NCBI GenBank assembly: GCA_020853655.1
Contig: JADYYL010000141.1
Location: forward strand, 1-5,107
DNA: 5,107 bases
Direction of reading: 5' to 3'
Origin: Deltaproteobacteria bacterium
GTDB taxonomy: Bacteria; Bdellovibrionota_C; UBA2361; SZUA-149; JADYYL01
The translations under genes were made by a program, and so were the position numbers. Positions within the stretch are counted from its first letter, which is position 1, and each line of letters opens with the position of its first letter. Positions 4,965 to 5,107 of the stretch are shown here, in pieces. The notes beneath the pieces were generated by a model that was not told the DNA's origin, made no database searches, and was given only the letters and a program-made list of their open reading frames with translations.

Positions 4965-5107
4965 ATGGGGCTTATGCAAGACAAACATCACAAGAACGAG
5001 AACATCGTCGTGCTCGGCATTTATGCGAACCGGAGAGCGGTGGAACTCGCGGTCGAGGAGTTGAAGGAAGCTGGGTTTCGCAACTCGGATATCTCCGCTC
5101 TCTTGCC
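4965..5107 (+). CDS. N-terminal fragment of a possible general stress protein 17M-like (YflT-type) domain protein, cut by the window edge
   Basis: Only the first 44-47 codons are present; the frame is open to the right edge. Two in-frame starts are possible: ATG at 4965 and ATG at 4974, with GGGG three bases before the second as a weak ribosome binding site. After a short polar, Lys/His-rich lead the protein reads IVVLGIYANRRAVELAVEEL, then KEAGFRNSDISALLP. This matches the strand-helix-strand opening I know from proteins with a general stress protein 17M-like (YflT-type) domain, where a hydrophobic strand is followed by an amphipathic helix and AGFxxxDIS-hLhP. In many such proteins a Gly-rich membrane-associated segment follows, but that part is outside the window. 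The gene is co-directional with the OmpA-like gene but lies beyond its terminator, so it likely has its own promoter. The family assignment comes from pattern memory on a short fragment and is moderate. Confidence 0.75.
   Translation, partial: MGLMQDKHHKNENIVVLGIYANRRAVELAVEELKEAGFRNSDISALL

Overview
The window looks like chromosomal DNA from a Gram-negative (diderm) bacterium. The outer-membrane OmpA/Pal-type protein with a Sec signal peptide, the Shine-Dalgarno sequences and a strong intrinsic terminator all support this. The DNA is moderately GC-rich, with codon use that looks even across genes by eye. The phylum cannot be fixed from the sequence. The Pal-like motif on a beta-barrel protein would fit a deltaproteobacterium or one of several uncultivated diderm phyla. 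I see no sign of phage, transposon, CRISPR, tRNA or rRNA.

Layout from left to right: (1) a DEAD-box RNA helicase of the DeaD/CsdA type on the + strand, whose frame is open to the left edge and which ends at 2185; (2) a short convergent intergenic stretch (2186-2301) with two strong inverted repeats in tandem; (3) an unrecognised two-domain protein on the - strand (2302-3294); (4) a non-coding divergent region of about 490 bases (3295-3785) with several palindromes and dyads; (5) a + strand gene for a secreted outer-membrane protein, a beta-barrel fused to a Pal-like peptidoglycan-binding OmpA domain (3786-4772), followed by a canonical terminator; (6) a spacer of about 190-200 bases; (7) the first 44-47 codons of a + strand gene whose start resembles proteins with a general stress protein 17M-like (YflT-type) domain, cut by the right edge.

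The genes appear to be separate transcription units and not one operon. The helicase and the unknown gene converge, the unknown gene and the OmpA-like gene diverge, and a terminator separates the OmpA-like gene from the last gene. A loose shared theme is stress and envelope upkeep: cold or RNA-structure stress (helicase), outer membrane anchoring (OmpA/Pal) and a possible general stress protein. That theme is inference. I found no clear evidence of a novel multi-gene system. The most unfamiliar item is the - strand two-domain protein, and the palindromes around it and in front of the OmpA-like gene are the main unexplained non-coding signals.
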